DNA of 17,650 bases from JAWSUT01 sp033549345 (GCA_033549345.1 JAWSUT010000042.1:1-17650), one strand, 5' to 3'. Shown: positions 1-7,569, counted from the stretch's first letter. The notes: generated by a model not told the origin, from the sequence alone. Program-made: numbers and translations.

Positions 1-777
1 GCCGCCGCCGTTGTCTTTATTATTGACCTGTCATCAAAAGACAAGGATCTCTTTACTATCGCCAGAGGCCTGATGCTGGCCGGTTTTGCCACGCTGACGC
101 TGCTGCTCATCGGCCGCGGCATTGTTTACCGCTATGTGCCGCTCTATACCTTCCATGAGACGCTGCTGGTGCTGGTCTGGGCCGCATCGTTTGTGCTGCT
201 GGCGCTGGAACGCGCATATCGCTTCCGCTCCATTTACCATTTTGCCGCACCGTTTTTATTTGCCGTCCTCTTTTTTGCCTTCTTCTTTACGCCGGAGCGG
301 GCGGAGCTCTTGCCTGAATTCCGCAGCCTCTGGCTCTTTGGGCACATCTCAACTGTCATCGTCGCCTACGGCACGTTTGCCGTAGCCTTTGTTACCTCGG
401 TTATGTATCTGTTTGTGGATAACCAGCTCAAAAAGAAAAAGCTTTCCTCCCTGATTACCAAACTGCCCAGCCTGGACACACTGGACCTCTATATCCACAA
501 GCTGGTCACCATCGGCTTTTTCCTGCTTACCGTCAGCATCCTGCTGGGCGGCTTCTGGGCCCAGAATGTCTGGGGCGCCTTTTGGCGCTGGGAACCAAAG
601 GAAATCTGGTCTGTGGTTACCTGGTTTATCTATGCTGCCTACCTGCATACCCGCTTAGCCTCGGGATGGCAGGGCAGGAGAGTGGCCATTCTCAACTCCT
701 TTGGCTTTGCCACCGTGATCTTTAACTACGTCATTGTCCGTTTCTTCTTCACCGCAGGGATGCACTTCTTCTATTAA
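1..777 (+). CDS. ccsA: Cytochrome c assembly protein, CcsA/HemX-like (5' end missing)
   Basis: The reading frame is open from base 1 without a start, so the N-terminus lies outside the window; 258 residues are visible. The protein is strongly hydrophobic with several membrane segments. Near its C-terminus it has a tryptophan-rich stretch (WGAFWRWEPKEIWSVVTW), the heme-handling WWD-type motif of the CcsA/CcmC/ResC family, where it sits on the outer face of the membrane. Candidate heme-ligand histidines occur in FHETLL, LFGHIS, YLHTRL and GMHFF. The family either delivers heme to apocytochrome c (CcsA/ResC) or, as HemX, sits in heme operons and influences glutamyl-tRNA reductase. Its place directly ahead of sirC and hemC fits the HemX-like position. 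The multiheme cytochrome at the far end of the window means a cytochrome-assembly role is also possible. I cannot separate the two from this fragment. Confidence 0.78.
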   Translation, partial: AAAVVFIIDLSSKDKDLFTIARGLMLAGFATLTLLLIGRGIVYRYVPLYTFHETLLVLVWAASFVLLALERAYRFRSIYHFAAPFLFAVLFFAFFFTPERAELLPEFRSLWLFGHISTVIVAYGTFAVAFVTSVMYLFVDNQLKKKKLSSLITKLPSLDTLDLYIHKLVTIGFFLLTVSILLGGFWAQNVWGAFWRWEPKEIWSVVTWFIYAAYLHTRLASGWQGRRVAILNSFGFATVIFNYVIVRFFFTAGMHFFY

Positions 778-781
778 AGAG

Positions 782-810
782 TTGACGTATGCTGCACCCT
801 GTAGGATAAT
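782..810 (+). promoter_or_regulatory. Sigma-A-type promoter upstream of sirC
   Basis: TTGACG (782-787) and GATAAT (805-810) are separated by exactly 17 bases, each matching the sigma-A consensus at five of six positions. Transcription would begin near 817, giving a leader of about 60 bases before sirC. The preceding gene ends at 777, so this promoter could drive the sirC-ahbB run independently of the membrane-protein gene. Confidence 0.6.
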
Positions 811-820
811 TGTATTAATA

Positions 821-832
821 ATTAGTACTAAT
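821..832. promoter_or_regulatory. Perfect 12-bp palindrome, candidate operator
   Basis: ATTAGTACTAAT is a perfect dyad lying about 5 to 16 bases downstream of the predicted transcription start of the 782-810 promoter. That is a typical position for a repressor operator. It does not match the Fur, PerR, Rex or HrcA consensus that I know, so the regulator is unknown. Confidence 0.4.
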
Positions 833-878
833 AGAAATGCCAAAACCGGTGCCGCCCGGCACATTGGGGAAGGTAACG

Positions 879-1517
879 ATGGAAACAACGTACTATCCGG
901 TGTTTTTCCAACTGAAAAACAAGCTCTGCGTGGTCATCGGCGGAGGGGACGTGGCCGCCAGAAAGGCTGCCTCTCTTTTGGCAGCAGGCGCCGCCGTCCG
1001 CGTTGTCAGCCCAGATCTTCACCCGGAGCTGGAGTCGCTGGCTGCCTCCGGGCGGATTGAGGCCCTGCGCTGCCCGTATACAAAAGAGTCTCTTGCCGGC
1101 GCAACCCTCGTGATTGCTGCCACAAGCAGAGCGGATGTGAACCGGGAAGCCGCCGCAGACTGCCGCGCTCTCGGGATTCCGGTGAATGTGGTGGATGCCC
1201 CCGGCCTCTGTGACTTCATTGTCCCCGCCACACTCAGGCGCGGCCCGCTGACAATCGCCGTCTCCACTGGCGGCAGCATGCCGGCCATGGCAAAAAAGAT
1301 CCGCCGCCGGCTGGAAGAGGAGTTTGACGAAGCATACGGCGAGCTGCTTGACGCCCTGGGGGAAGCGCGTACCCGCGTGCTGCGGGATGTGGAAGACCCC
1401 GCAAGACGCAAGGCCATCTTCACCGCCCTCAGCGGCGGAGATTTACTTACCGTCCTGCGGCAGGAAGGCCGCAGCGAACTGGACAAACAGATTGACGAAA
1501 TTATTAAAAACACCTGA
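879..1517 (+). CDS. sirC: Precorrin-2 dehydrogenase (SirC type)
   Basis: It is predicted to oxidise precorrin-2 to sirohydrochlorin with NAD, in the cytoplasm, as a step toward siroheme. The 212-residue protein is the size of single-function SirC/CysG N-domain proteins. It has an N-terminal Rossmann loop, IGGGDVAARK (residues 20-29). It also keeps the conserved aspartate of the NVVDAP motif (Asp106), equivalent to the key Asp of the CysG and Met8p dehydrogenase domains. The ATG at 879 is chosen because GGGGAAGG (866-873) lies five bases upstream; the frame opens 42 bases earlier but without a ribosome site. SirC-sized proteins generally lack efficient chelatase activity, so iron insertion probably needs another protein. 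It is followed after 72 bases by hemC. Confidence 0.93.
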   Translation: METTYYPVFFQLKNKLCVVIGGGDVAARKAASLLAAGAAVRVVSPDLHPELESLAASGRIEALRCPYTKESLAGATLVIAATSRADVNREAAADCRALGIPVNVVDAPGLCDFIVPATLRRGPLTIAVSTGGSMPAMAKKIRRRLEEEFDEAYGELLDALGEARTRVLRDVEDPARRKAIFTALSGGDLLTVLRQEGRSELDKQIDEIIKNT

Positions 1518-1589
1518 GTGTTTATATAGCAAAATTCAAAGCCAGGCCGCGCACATGATCTGCAGCGGCCGGAAGTGGGAGGTTTATGC

Positions 1590-2534
1590 GTGACAAAGAA
1601 TATCGTAGTGGGCACCCGGGATTCGGAGTTGGCCCTGACCCAGACACATTTTGTCATCGGTGAACTAAAGAAGCGCTTTCCTGACGTCGAATTCAGCGTC
1701 AAACACATCAAGACCGAAGGGGATAAAATCCTCGATGTGGCTTTGGCGAAAATCGGCGGCAAAGGGCTTTTCGTCAAGGAAATTGAAAATGCCCTGTTAA
1801 GCAAAGAAATCGATTTCGCCGTCCACAGTATGAAGGATGTGCCCACCGCCGTTCCCGATGGCCTGACCATTGCGGCCATCACCGAACGGGAAGATCCCCG
1901 GGACTGCTACATTGCCAAAGACGGCAAAACCAGCCTCTTTGATACCCGCCAAGGCGCCGTCATCGGCACGTCAAGCCTGCGCCGTTCCGCGCAGCTTCTC
2001 CACCATCGCCCCGACTTTGAAATCGTTCCCATCCGCGGTAATTTAAACACCCGCTTCCGCAAACTCAGTGAACAGGATATGGACGGGATTATTCTGGCCT
2101 ATGCCGGTGTTTACCGCCTCGGCTGGGCTGATAAAATTACAAATATGCTGGAATACGACAAGTCGCTGCCCGCCGTGGGGCAGGGCGCGCTGGGGATTGA
2201 AACCCGAGCCGACGATGATTTTGTCAACGAAGTCGTCTCCGCCCTGCATGATGTCCAAACGGCCGCCGCCATCCTGGCTGAACGCGCTTTCCTGCGTAAA
2301 CTCGAAGGGGGCTGTCAGGTTCCCATCGGTGCGCTGGGCCGCCTCGAAGGCGAAGAGCTTGTCCTGGAAGGTGTGGTCGCCGGCCTCGACGGCAAAACCG
2401 TCCTGCGGGACGAAGTCCGCGGCAGCAAAGACGACCCACAGGCATTGGGGCAGAAACTGGCAGGGATGCTGGTGGAGCGCGGTGCCGATCAAATACTAAT
2501 CCAAGTGAGACAGGAGTTTGATGCCAATGCCTAA
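1590..2534 (+). CDS. hemC: Hydroxymethylbilane synthase (porphobilinogen deaminase)
   Basis: It polymerises four porphobilinogens into hydroxymethylbilane. The 314-residue protein has the family hallmarks in order: an N-terminal GTRDSELALTQ, HSMKDVPT with catalytic Asp83, GTSSLRRSAQL, IRGNLNTR, and LEGGCQVPIGA. Cys242 in the last motif anchors the dipyrromethane cofactor. The start is the GTG at 1590, with GGGAGG (1577-1582) seven bases upstream; an upstream in-frame GTG at 1575 overlaps the ribosome site itself and is unlikely. The 3' end overlaps the start of the next gene by 8 bases, indicating translational coupling. In many related Clostridia hemA sits between sirC and hemC; here only 72 non-coding bases separate them. 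Confidence 0.97.
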   Translation: MTKNIVVGTRDSELALTQTHFVIGELKKRFPDVEFSVKHIKTEGDKILDVALAKIGGKGLFVKEIENALLSKEIDFAVHSMKDVPTAVPDGLTIAAITEREDPRDCYIAKDGKTSLFDTRQGAVIGTSSLRRSAQLLHHRPDFEIVPIRGNLNTRFRKLSEQDMDGIILAYAGVYRLGWADKITNMLEYDKSLPAVGQGALGIETRADDDFVNEVVSALHDVQTAAAILAERAFLRKLEGGCQVPIGALGRLEGEELVLEGVVAGLDGKTVLRDEVRGSKDDPQALGQKLAGMLVERGADQILIQVRQEFDANA

Positions 2535-4044
2535 GCAGGGAATCGTTTATCTTGTTGGAGCCGGCCCCGGCGACCCCGGACTGATTACCGTCAAAGGACT
2601 GGAGTGCATTAAAAAAGCCGAAGTGCTGGTCTACGACCGCCTGGCAAGCAAACGCCTCCTGAGTTTTGCCCCGAAAAACTGCGAACTCATTTATGTCGGC
2701 AAACTGCCCGACCGCCATACCCTGCGCCAGGAAGAAATCAACCAGCTGCTGGTTGACAAAGGCCTGGAAGGCAAAGTCGTCACCCGCCTCAAAGGCGGAG
2801 ACCCCTACGTCTACGGCCGCGGCGGCGAAGAGGGTGAACTGCTCAGAGCAAACAACGTGCCCTTTGAAGTGGTGCCCGGCATCACCTCCGCCATTGCCGT
2901 ACCCGCGTATGCCGGGATTCCGGTAACACACCGTGACTGCACATCCAGCTTTGCCGTGATCACCGGCCATGAAGACCCCACCAAAGACCAGTCTTCCATC
3001 GCCTGGGACAAAATTGCCACCGGAATCGGCACGCTGGTCTTCCTGATGGGTGTGGGCAACCTGCCCTCCATCGTTAAAAACCTGGTGGACAACGGCCGCT
3101 CTGCCGATACACCGGTCGCCCTGATTCGCTGGGGTACCCGCCCGGAGCAGCGCGTCCTCACCGGCAAGCTCTCCGACATTGTGCAAAAAGTAAAAGAAGC
3201 CGGGTTTACTTCTCCCGCCATCATCATTGTGGGCGAAGTGGTCAACCTGCGTGATACATTATCCTGGTTCGAACAAAAGCCCTTCTTCGGCAAGCGCGTG
3301 GTGGTCACCCGTTCCCGTGAACAGGCCAGCGACCTTTCCCGCCGTATCGAAGAAATGGGCGGCGAGGCCTGGGAATTCCCCGCCATTGAAATTGCCGACC
3401 CCGATGACTTCGGCCCCATGGACGAAGCCATCGCCAAACTGGATACTTACAAGTGGCTGATCTTCACCTCGGTCAACGGTGTGGACTACTTCTTTAAGCG
3501 CCTGCGCCTGCAGGGCGGAGACATCCGCGACTTAAAAGGTGCACGCATCTGCGCCATCGGCCCCAAAACAAAGGAACGGCTTGAAGAACTCTGCCTCCAT
3601 GTGGAGTTTGTCCCCTCCGAGTATCGCGCCGAAGCTGTTCTCGAAGTCCTCAAAGGCAAACTCCTCCCCGGTGACACCGTCCTGATGCCCAGAGCCGATA
3701 TTGCCCGGGCCATACTGCCGGACACACTACAGAATGAAATGGGCGCAAAAGTGGACAATGTGGTAGCCTACCAGACCGTCCGCGGCGATGCCGACGCCTC
3801 ACTCCTCAAGGAACTCCTCGAGGAAGGCATGATCCACTACGTCACCTTCACCAGCTCATCCACAGTGAAAAACTTCGTGGACATCCTCGACGCCGACAAC
3901 CTCCACGAACTCCTCAAAGGCGTCAAACTGGTGAGCATCGGACCCATTACCTCCCAATCCGCCCGCGACCTGGGGCTGACCATAGACATCGAAGCCGACG
4001 AGTACACTATTGATGGTTTAGTAGAGGCACTAGCGAAGATTTAA
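2527..4044 (+). CDS. cobA-hemD: Fused uroporphyrinogen-III C-methyltransferase / uroporphyrinogen-III synthase (CobA-HemD)
   Basis: This is a bifunctional 505-residue protein. Residues ~5-245 are the SAM-dependent methyltransferase (SUMT/CobA), with VYLVGAGPGDPGLIT near the N-terminus, RLKGGDPYVYGRGGEE (88-102) and PGITSAIAVPAYAGIP. Residues ~252-505 are a HemD domain beginning KRVVVTRSREQASDL. HemD cyclises and inverts ring D of hydroxymethylbilane to uroporphyrinogen III, and CobA then methylates it at C2 and C7 to precorrin-2, so one protein covers the branch point. The same fusion is common in Clostridia. The start is uncertain. AGGAG (2512-2516) is 10 bases from the ATG at 2527 and only 4 from the ATG at 2521. 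Both overlap hemC. The gene is followed at once by the first structured element (4070). Confidence 0.96.
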   Translation: MPKQGIVYLVGAGPGDPGLITVKGLECIKKAEVLVYDRLASKRLLSFAPKNCELIYVGKLPDRHTLRQEEINQLLVDKGLEGKVVTRLKGGDPYVYGRGGEEGELLRANNVPFEVVPGITSAIAVPAYAGIPVTHRDCTSSFAVITGHEDPTKDQSSIAWDKIATGIGTLVFLMGVGNLPSIVKNLVDNGRSADTPVALIRWGTRPEQRVLTGKLSDIVQKVKEAGFTSPAIIIVGEVVNLRDTLSWFEQKPFFGKRVVVTRSREQASDLSRRIEEMGGEAWEFPAIEIADPDDFGPMDEAIAKLDTYKWLIFTSVNGVDYFFKRLRLQGGDIRDLKGARICAIGPKTKERLEELCLHVEFVPSEYRAEAVLEVLKGKLLPGDTVLMPRADIARAILPDTLQNEMGAKVDNVVAYQTVRGDADASLLKELLEEGMIHYVTFTSSSTVKNFVDILDADNLHELLKGVKLVSIGPITSQSARDLGLTIDIEADEYTIDGLVEALAKI

Positions 4045-4069
4045 TCTTTTAGTGTTTTAAAACATTCAT

Positions 4070-4199
4070 CCCCAGACTGTTCAGAAGCAAGCAGATTGCG
4101 AAGCAAGGGGTTCCGGCACCGCAGGCGTATAGATCATACGTTGAGGATGCCGGGTCCCCGCAGCGACAAAGAGATGCGCCGCTTATGGGCAGTCTGGGG
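4070..4199 (+). repeat. Structured ~130-bp element, copy 1 (upstream of ahbC)
   Basis: The ends are exact inverted repeats: CCCCAGACTG (4070-4079) pairs with CAGTCTGGGG (4190-4199), and the flanking T4069/A4200 can extend this. Inside, a nested fold can be drawn. AAGC 4085-4088 pairs with 4181-4184, and TTGC 4096-4099 with GCGA 4163-4166. GGGG 4107-4110 pairs with CCCC 4156-4159, and CCGGCA 4113-4118 with TGCCGG 4148-4153. The apical hairpin is GCGTAT 4125-4130 with ATACGT 4136-4141 around a 5-base loop. A second copy lies inverted at 5394-5521; the 116-bp cores differ at 12 positions. It has no meaningful open frame and no U-tract, so it is not a simple terminator. It ends 18 bases before the ahbC start codon, so a folded form would sit just ahead of the ahbC ribosome site. 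Its family is unrecognised. Confidence 0.85.
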
Positions 4200-4217
4200 A
4201 AAGGGGGAAACCTAGAC

Positions 4218-5393
4218 ATGATTTCTGTAACCAAATTACTTTGCGGGGCGGACCATTACGGCGACCAGCTGCGCTACAGCAGCTGCTCCCGCGGCGCCAT
4301 GCATGGTGTTACCCACGACAGCGGCCCTGTTGTGGTCTGGAACTCAACACGGACCTGCAACTTAAAATGCATTCATTGTTATATGGCATCCGACGCTGTA
4401 AAATACGAGAACGAACTGAGCACAGAAGAGGGTAAGCGTTTCATTGACGATCTGGCTGAATTCAAAAGCCCCGTGATTCTTTTCTCCGGCGGCGAGCCGC
4501 TGATTCGCCCGGACTTTTTTGACCTGGCTGAATACGCCACCAAGCGCGGCATCCGCGTTACCATCTCCACAAACGGCACCCTGATTGATAAGAAGATGGC
4601 CCGAAAGATTAAGGACCTGGGTGTAGGCTATGTGGGCATCAGCCTCGATGGCGTGGGTTCCAAAAACGATGAATTCCGCAAACAAAAAGGCGCCTTTGAC
4701 TCTGCTCTGGCCGGTATCCGCAACTGTCTGGAAATCAACCAGCGCGTCGGGCTGCGCTTTACCATCAACCGCCACAACTTCACCGAAATGGAGAACATTT
4801 TCCAGCTCATCGAAGAAGAAGGCATCCCCCGCGTCTGTTTCTATCACCTGGTGTACTCCGGCCGCGGTTCTGAAATGATGAAAGAAGACGTGACTCTGGA
4901 AGAAAGCCGCCAGGCCATGGACTTAATTATCGATAAAGTACTCTACTTCCAGGAAAAAGGTCTGGATAAAGAAATTCTCACCGTCGACAACCACGCCGAC
5001 GGCGTCTACACCTACCTGCGCATGCTCAAGGAAGACCCTAAGCGCGCCGAAAAAGTCTGGGAACTCTTGCGCAACAACGGCGGCAACCGCACCGGTATCG
5101 CCATCGGCCAGGTTGATAACCTGGGCTTTGTCCACGCCGACCAGTTCACCCAGAACCACACCTTCGGGAATGTCCGCGAGCGCAAGTTCGGCGACATCTG
5201 GACCGATATGTCCAACCCGATCTTAGCCGGCCTCAAAGACCGCAAGCCCCTCTTAAAAGGCCGCTGCGCCTCCTGTAAGTGGCTGCAAATCTGTAACGGC
5301 AACTTCCGCGCCCGCGCTGAAGCCGCCACCGGCGACTTCTGGGAATCCGACCCCGCATGCTACCTGACAGACGAAGAAATCGGCATAGCTTAG
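4218..5393 (+). CDS. ahbC: Radical SAM heme-biosynthesis protein AhbC (NirJ1-type)
   Basis: It probably removes the two acetate side chains of 12,18-didecarboxysiroheme to give iron-coproporphyrin III, in the cytoplasm. The 391-residue protein has the radical SAM cluster motif CxxxCxxC at Cys47, Cys51 and Cys54 (TCNLKCIHCY) and the glycine-rich SGGEPL SAM motif. A C-terminal SPASM-like set (Cys350, Cys353, Cys359, Cys381) should hold an auxiliary Fe-S cluster. The N-terminal extension of ~40 residues before WNSTRTCN and the overall pattern match the NirJ1/AhbC branch rather than NirJ2. The ATG at 4218 is chosen because AGGGGGA lies just upstream; a longer frame from 4185 would read into the repeat element. 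It is the only gene of the operon bracketed by the two inverted elements. AhbC and heme d1 protein NirJ are close homologues, but the neighbouring ahbABD genes favour AhbC. Confidence 0.88.
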   Translation: MISVTKLLCGADHYGDQLRYSSCSRGAMHGVTHDSGPVVVWNSTRTCNLKCIHCYMASDAVKYENELSTEEGKRFIDDLAEFKSPVILFSGGEPLIRPDFFDLAEYATKRGIRVTISTNGTLIDKKMARKIKDLGVGYVGISLDGVGSKNDEFRKQKGAFDSALAGIRNCLEINQRVGLRFTINRHNFTEMENIFQLIEEEGIPRVCFYHLVYSGRGSEMMKEDVTLEESRQAMDLIIDKVLYFQEKGLDKEILTVDNHADGVYTYLRMLKEDPKRAEKVWELLRNNGGNRTGIAIGQVDNLGFVHADQFTQNHTFGNVRERKFGDIWTDMSNPILAGLKDRKPLLKGRCASCKWLQICNGNFRARAEAATGDFWESDPACYLTDEEIGIA

Positions 5394-5521
5394 GGCCGGC
5401 TGTCCATAAGCGGCGCATCTCTTTGTCGCCGCGAGAACCCGGCATCCTCAGCGTATCGTATATACGCCTCCGGTGCCGGAACCTCTTGCTTCGCGACCTG
5501 CTTGCTTCTGAACAGCCGGCC
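5394..5521 (-). repeat. Structured ~130-bp element, copy 2 (downstream of ahbC, inverted)
   Basis: This is the reverse complement of the 4070-4199 element, beginning at the base after the ahbC stop codon. Its ends, GGCCGGCTGT (5394-5403) and ACAGCCGGCC (5512-5521), are again perfectly complementary, but the outer arm sequence is unrelated to that of copy 1. The core matches copy 1 at 104 of 116 positions by hand alignment. Several differences keep pairing. The third-stem G-C becomes A-T (GGGG/CCCC versus GAGG/TCTC), a G-T in the apical hairpin becomes G-C, and a T-G in the TTGC/GCGA stem becomes C-G. One wobble at the base of the core becomes T-A. It lies 55 bases ahead of the hemB start. Confidence 0.85.
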
Positions 5522-5576
5522 GGCCGAGATGGAAGAGTAAAGATTTATAGCATCCTCTAAAGAGGTGATTAATGAA

Positions 5577-6557
5577 ATGGAATTTCCAACTGTTCGACCC
5601 AGAAGGTTAAGAACGTCTGCCGCGATGCGGCGCCTGGTGCGGGAGACCGACCTGCTGCCCCGTGATTTTATCTATCCGCTGTTTGCCACAAACGGGGAAA
5701 ATGTCAAGACTCCGATTAATTCCATGCCCGGCGTCTACCAGATGTCGGTGGACAATATTCTGCGTGAAGGGGAGGAGTGCCTGAAGCTGGGCATTCCCGG
5801 TGTCATCCTTTTTGGCATTCCCGCATATAAAGATGAGAAGGGCTCTTCGGGATACGACCCCGACGAGGCTGTGCAGAAATCCGTTGCCGCATTGAAAAAA
5901 GAATACCCTGAACTTTTAGTCATGACCGATGTCTGCCTTTGTGAGTATACAAGCCACGGCCATTGCGGGCTCATCGCCGACGGTGATGTCCAAAATGACC
6001 CGACCTTGAACCTGCTGGCCCGGACGGCGCTCTCTCACGCCCGGGCCGGCGCAGACATCGTGGCGCCTTCAGACATGATGGACGGCCGGGTGCAGGCGAT
6101 TCGCAGCACCCTGGACGAGCATGGTTTTGAGAAAATCCCTGTGATGTCTTACGCCGTTAAATATGCTTCAGCCTTTTACGGGCCGTTTCGGGATGCGGCC
6201 GGCTCCACGCCGCAGTTTGGCGACCGCCGCACCTACCAGATGGATCCGGCCAATGTCCGTGAAGCATTAAAGGAAATCGACCAGGACATTGCCGAAGGTG
6301 CCGACATGGTGATGGTCAAACCGGCACTCTCCTATCTCGATGTGATTCGGGCCGTCAAAGACTACACCAATGTCCCGGTGGCTGCCTACAATGTCTCAGG
6401 CGAATATTCCATGGTTAAGGCCGCCGGCCAAAACGGCTGGATTGACGAGAAGCGTGTGGCACTGGAACTCCTATTGTCCATGAAACGTGCCGGTGCCGAC
6501 ATGATCCTCACTTATTTTGCCAAAGACGCAGCCGCCTGGCTGAAGGAGGAACTCTGA
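5577..6557 (+). CDS. hemB: Delta-aminolevulinic acid dehydratase (porphobilinogen synthase)
   Basis: It condenses two 5-aminolevulinates to porphobilinogen. The 326-residue protein has the two active-site lysines, Lys195 (in MSYAVKYASAFYGPFRDA) and Schiff-base Lys248 (in MVMVKPALSYLD). It also has the zinc-binding cysteines of DVCLCEYTSHGHCG (Cys120, Cys122, Cys130), so this is a zinc-type HemB. The ATG at 5577 follows AGAGGTGA (5561-5568) by eight bases; a GTG at 5565 lies inside that ribosome site and is rejected. The stop is separated from the ahbD start by one base, indicating translational coupling. In many Firmicutes hemB adjoins hemL; here the ahb genes follow instead. Confidence 0.98.
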   Translation: MEFPTVRPRRLRTSAAMRRLVRETDLLPRDFIYPLFATNGENVKTPINSMPGVYQMSVDNILREGEECLKLGIPGVILFGIPAYKDEKGSSGYDPDEAVQKSVAALKKEYPELLVMTDVCLCEYTSHGHCGLIADGDVQNDPTLNLLARTALSHARAGADIVAPSDMMDGRVQAIRSTLDEHGFEKIPVMSYAVKYASAFYGPFRDAAGSTPQFGDRRTYQMDPANVREALKEIDQDIAEGADMVMVKPALSYLDVIRAVKDYTNVPVAAYNVSGEYSMVKAAGQNGWIDEKRVALELLLSMKRAGADMILTYFAKDAAAWLKEEL

Positions 6558-6558
6558 T

Positions 6559-7569
6559 ATGATTATCTCCTGGAACACAACCTGGGAGTGCCACTTAAAA
6601 TGCAAGCACTGCTATCGTGATGCCGGCGCCAAAAGAGAACATGAGCTCTCCACAGAGGAAGGCAAAAAGCTCATTGACGAAATCGCCAAAGCCGGCTTTA
6701 AAATCCTGATTCTCTCCGGCGGCGAACCCCTACTGCGTGAAGACATATATGAGCTGACCGCCTATGCCAAATCCGTCGGGGTACGCCCCGTGTTTGGTAC
6801 CACCGGCACCACCATCACACCGGAAATCGCCCAGAAGCTCAAGGATTCCGGCGCCATGTGCATCGGTATTTCCCTTGATTCCGCCGGACCGGAAGTACAC
6901 GATGAATTCCGTCAGGTGCCCGGCTCCTGGCAGGCTGCCATTGACGGCATGAAAAACTGCAAAGCCGTAGGCCTGCCGTTCCAGATTCACACCACCGTGG
7001 TCGATAAAAACTACCACGAATTTGAAGCCATCACCGACCTGGCGGTGGAACTGGGGGCTGTTGCCCACCACGTGTTCTTTTTGGTACCCACCGGCCGTGC
7101 CGTGGATATCGAAGAGGAAGCGCTGCGCGAGAAGCAGTATGAACAGCTGCTGCACCGTATCCTCAAAAAGCAAAAAGAAGTACCCATTGAACTCAAACCC
7201 ACCTGCGCGCCCCAGTTTATGCGCATTGCCCGTCAGATGGGCATGGATATGCGCTTTAGCCGCGGCTGCCTGGCCGGTACCGGCTACTGCTGCATCCTGC
7301 CAAACGGTGAAGTTCATCCCTGCCCCTACCTGCCCAAGAAAGTGGGCAATGTGAAAGAAATGCCCTTTGATGAAATCTGGCGCACAGCGGAGATGTTCCA
7401 GCAGTTTCGCAGCGACGAATTCGGCGGTAAATGCGGCACCTGCGATCATAAAGACGTCTGCAGCGGCTGCCGCGCCCGCGCCTATTACTATACCGACGGC
7501 GACGTGATGGCTGAGGACCCGTGGTGCCTCTACCGGAGGGGAAGAGCCAATGAAGCACGCTGCTGCTAA
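6559..7569 (+). CDS. ahbD: Radical SAM heme synthase AhbD (NirJ2-type)
   Basis: It is predicted to convert the two propionates of iron-coproporphyrin III to vinyl groups, the last step of siroheme-dependent heme synthesis. The 336-residue protein begins MIISWNTTWECHLKCKHCY, with the radical SAM cysteines at 11, 15 and 18 almost at the N-terminus, as in NirJ2/AhbD. It has ILSGGEPLL for SAM binding. It is rich in C-terminal cysteines (216, 237, 244, 245, 255, 292, 295, 301, 304, 323), enough for an auxiliary Fe-S cluster. GGAGGA (6545-6550) sits eight bases before the ATG. The gene overlaps the start of ahbA by 20 bases. NirJ-type heme d1 or other porphyrin chemistry cannot be excluded from sequence alone, but the set ahbC-ahbD-ahbA-ahbB is the heme signature. 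Confidence 0.88.
   Translation: MIISWNTTWECHLKCKHCYRDAGAKREHELSTEEGKKLIDEIAKAGFKILILSGGEPLLREDIYELTAYAKSVGVRPVFGTTGTTITPEIAQKLKDSGAMCIGISLDSAGPEVHDEFRQVPGSWQAAIDGMKNCKAVGLPFQIHTTVVDKNYHEFEAITDLAVELGAVAHHVFFLVPTGRAVDIEEEALREKQYEQLLHRILKKQKEVPIELKPTCAPQFMRIARQMGMDMRFSRGCLAGTGYCCILPNGEVHPCPYLPKKVGNVKEMPFDEIWRTAEMFQQFRSDEFGGKCGTCDHKDVCSGCRARAYYYTDGDVMAEDPWCLYRRGRANEARCC

Noticed and set aside
1518..1589. Possible remnant of hemA between sirC and hemC
   Set aside because: Only 72 bases, with no frame resembling glutamyl-tRNA reductase ends; nothing supports a degraded gene.
1019..1882. Long minus-strand open frames such as 1019-1882, 2224-3186 and 6730-7800
   Set aside because: They lie opposite clearly identified genes, have compositionally biased translations and no ribosome sites; they are shadows caused by codon bias.
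4070..4199. Copy 1 element as an ordinary Rho-independent terminator of hemD
   Set aside because: It is 130 bases long with nested stems, has no U-tract, and is duplicated in the opposite orientation after ahbC.
4218..7569. Heme d1 (nitrite reductase cofactor) biosynthesis genes nirJ/nirDLGH
   Set aside because: The radical SAM and Lrp-like proteins are homologous to Nir proteins, but the set of two radical SAM and two decarboxylase subunits with no nirS, nirE or nirF fits the heme pathway.
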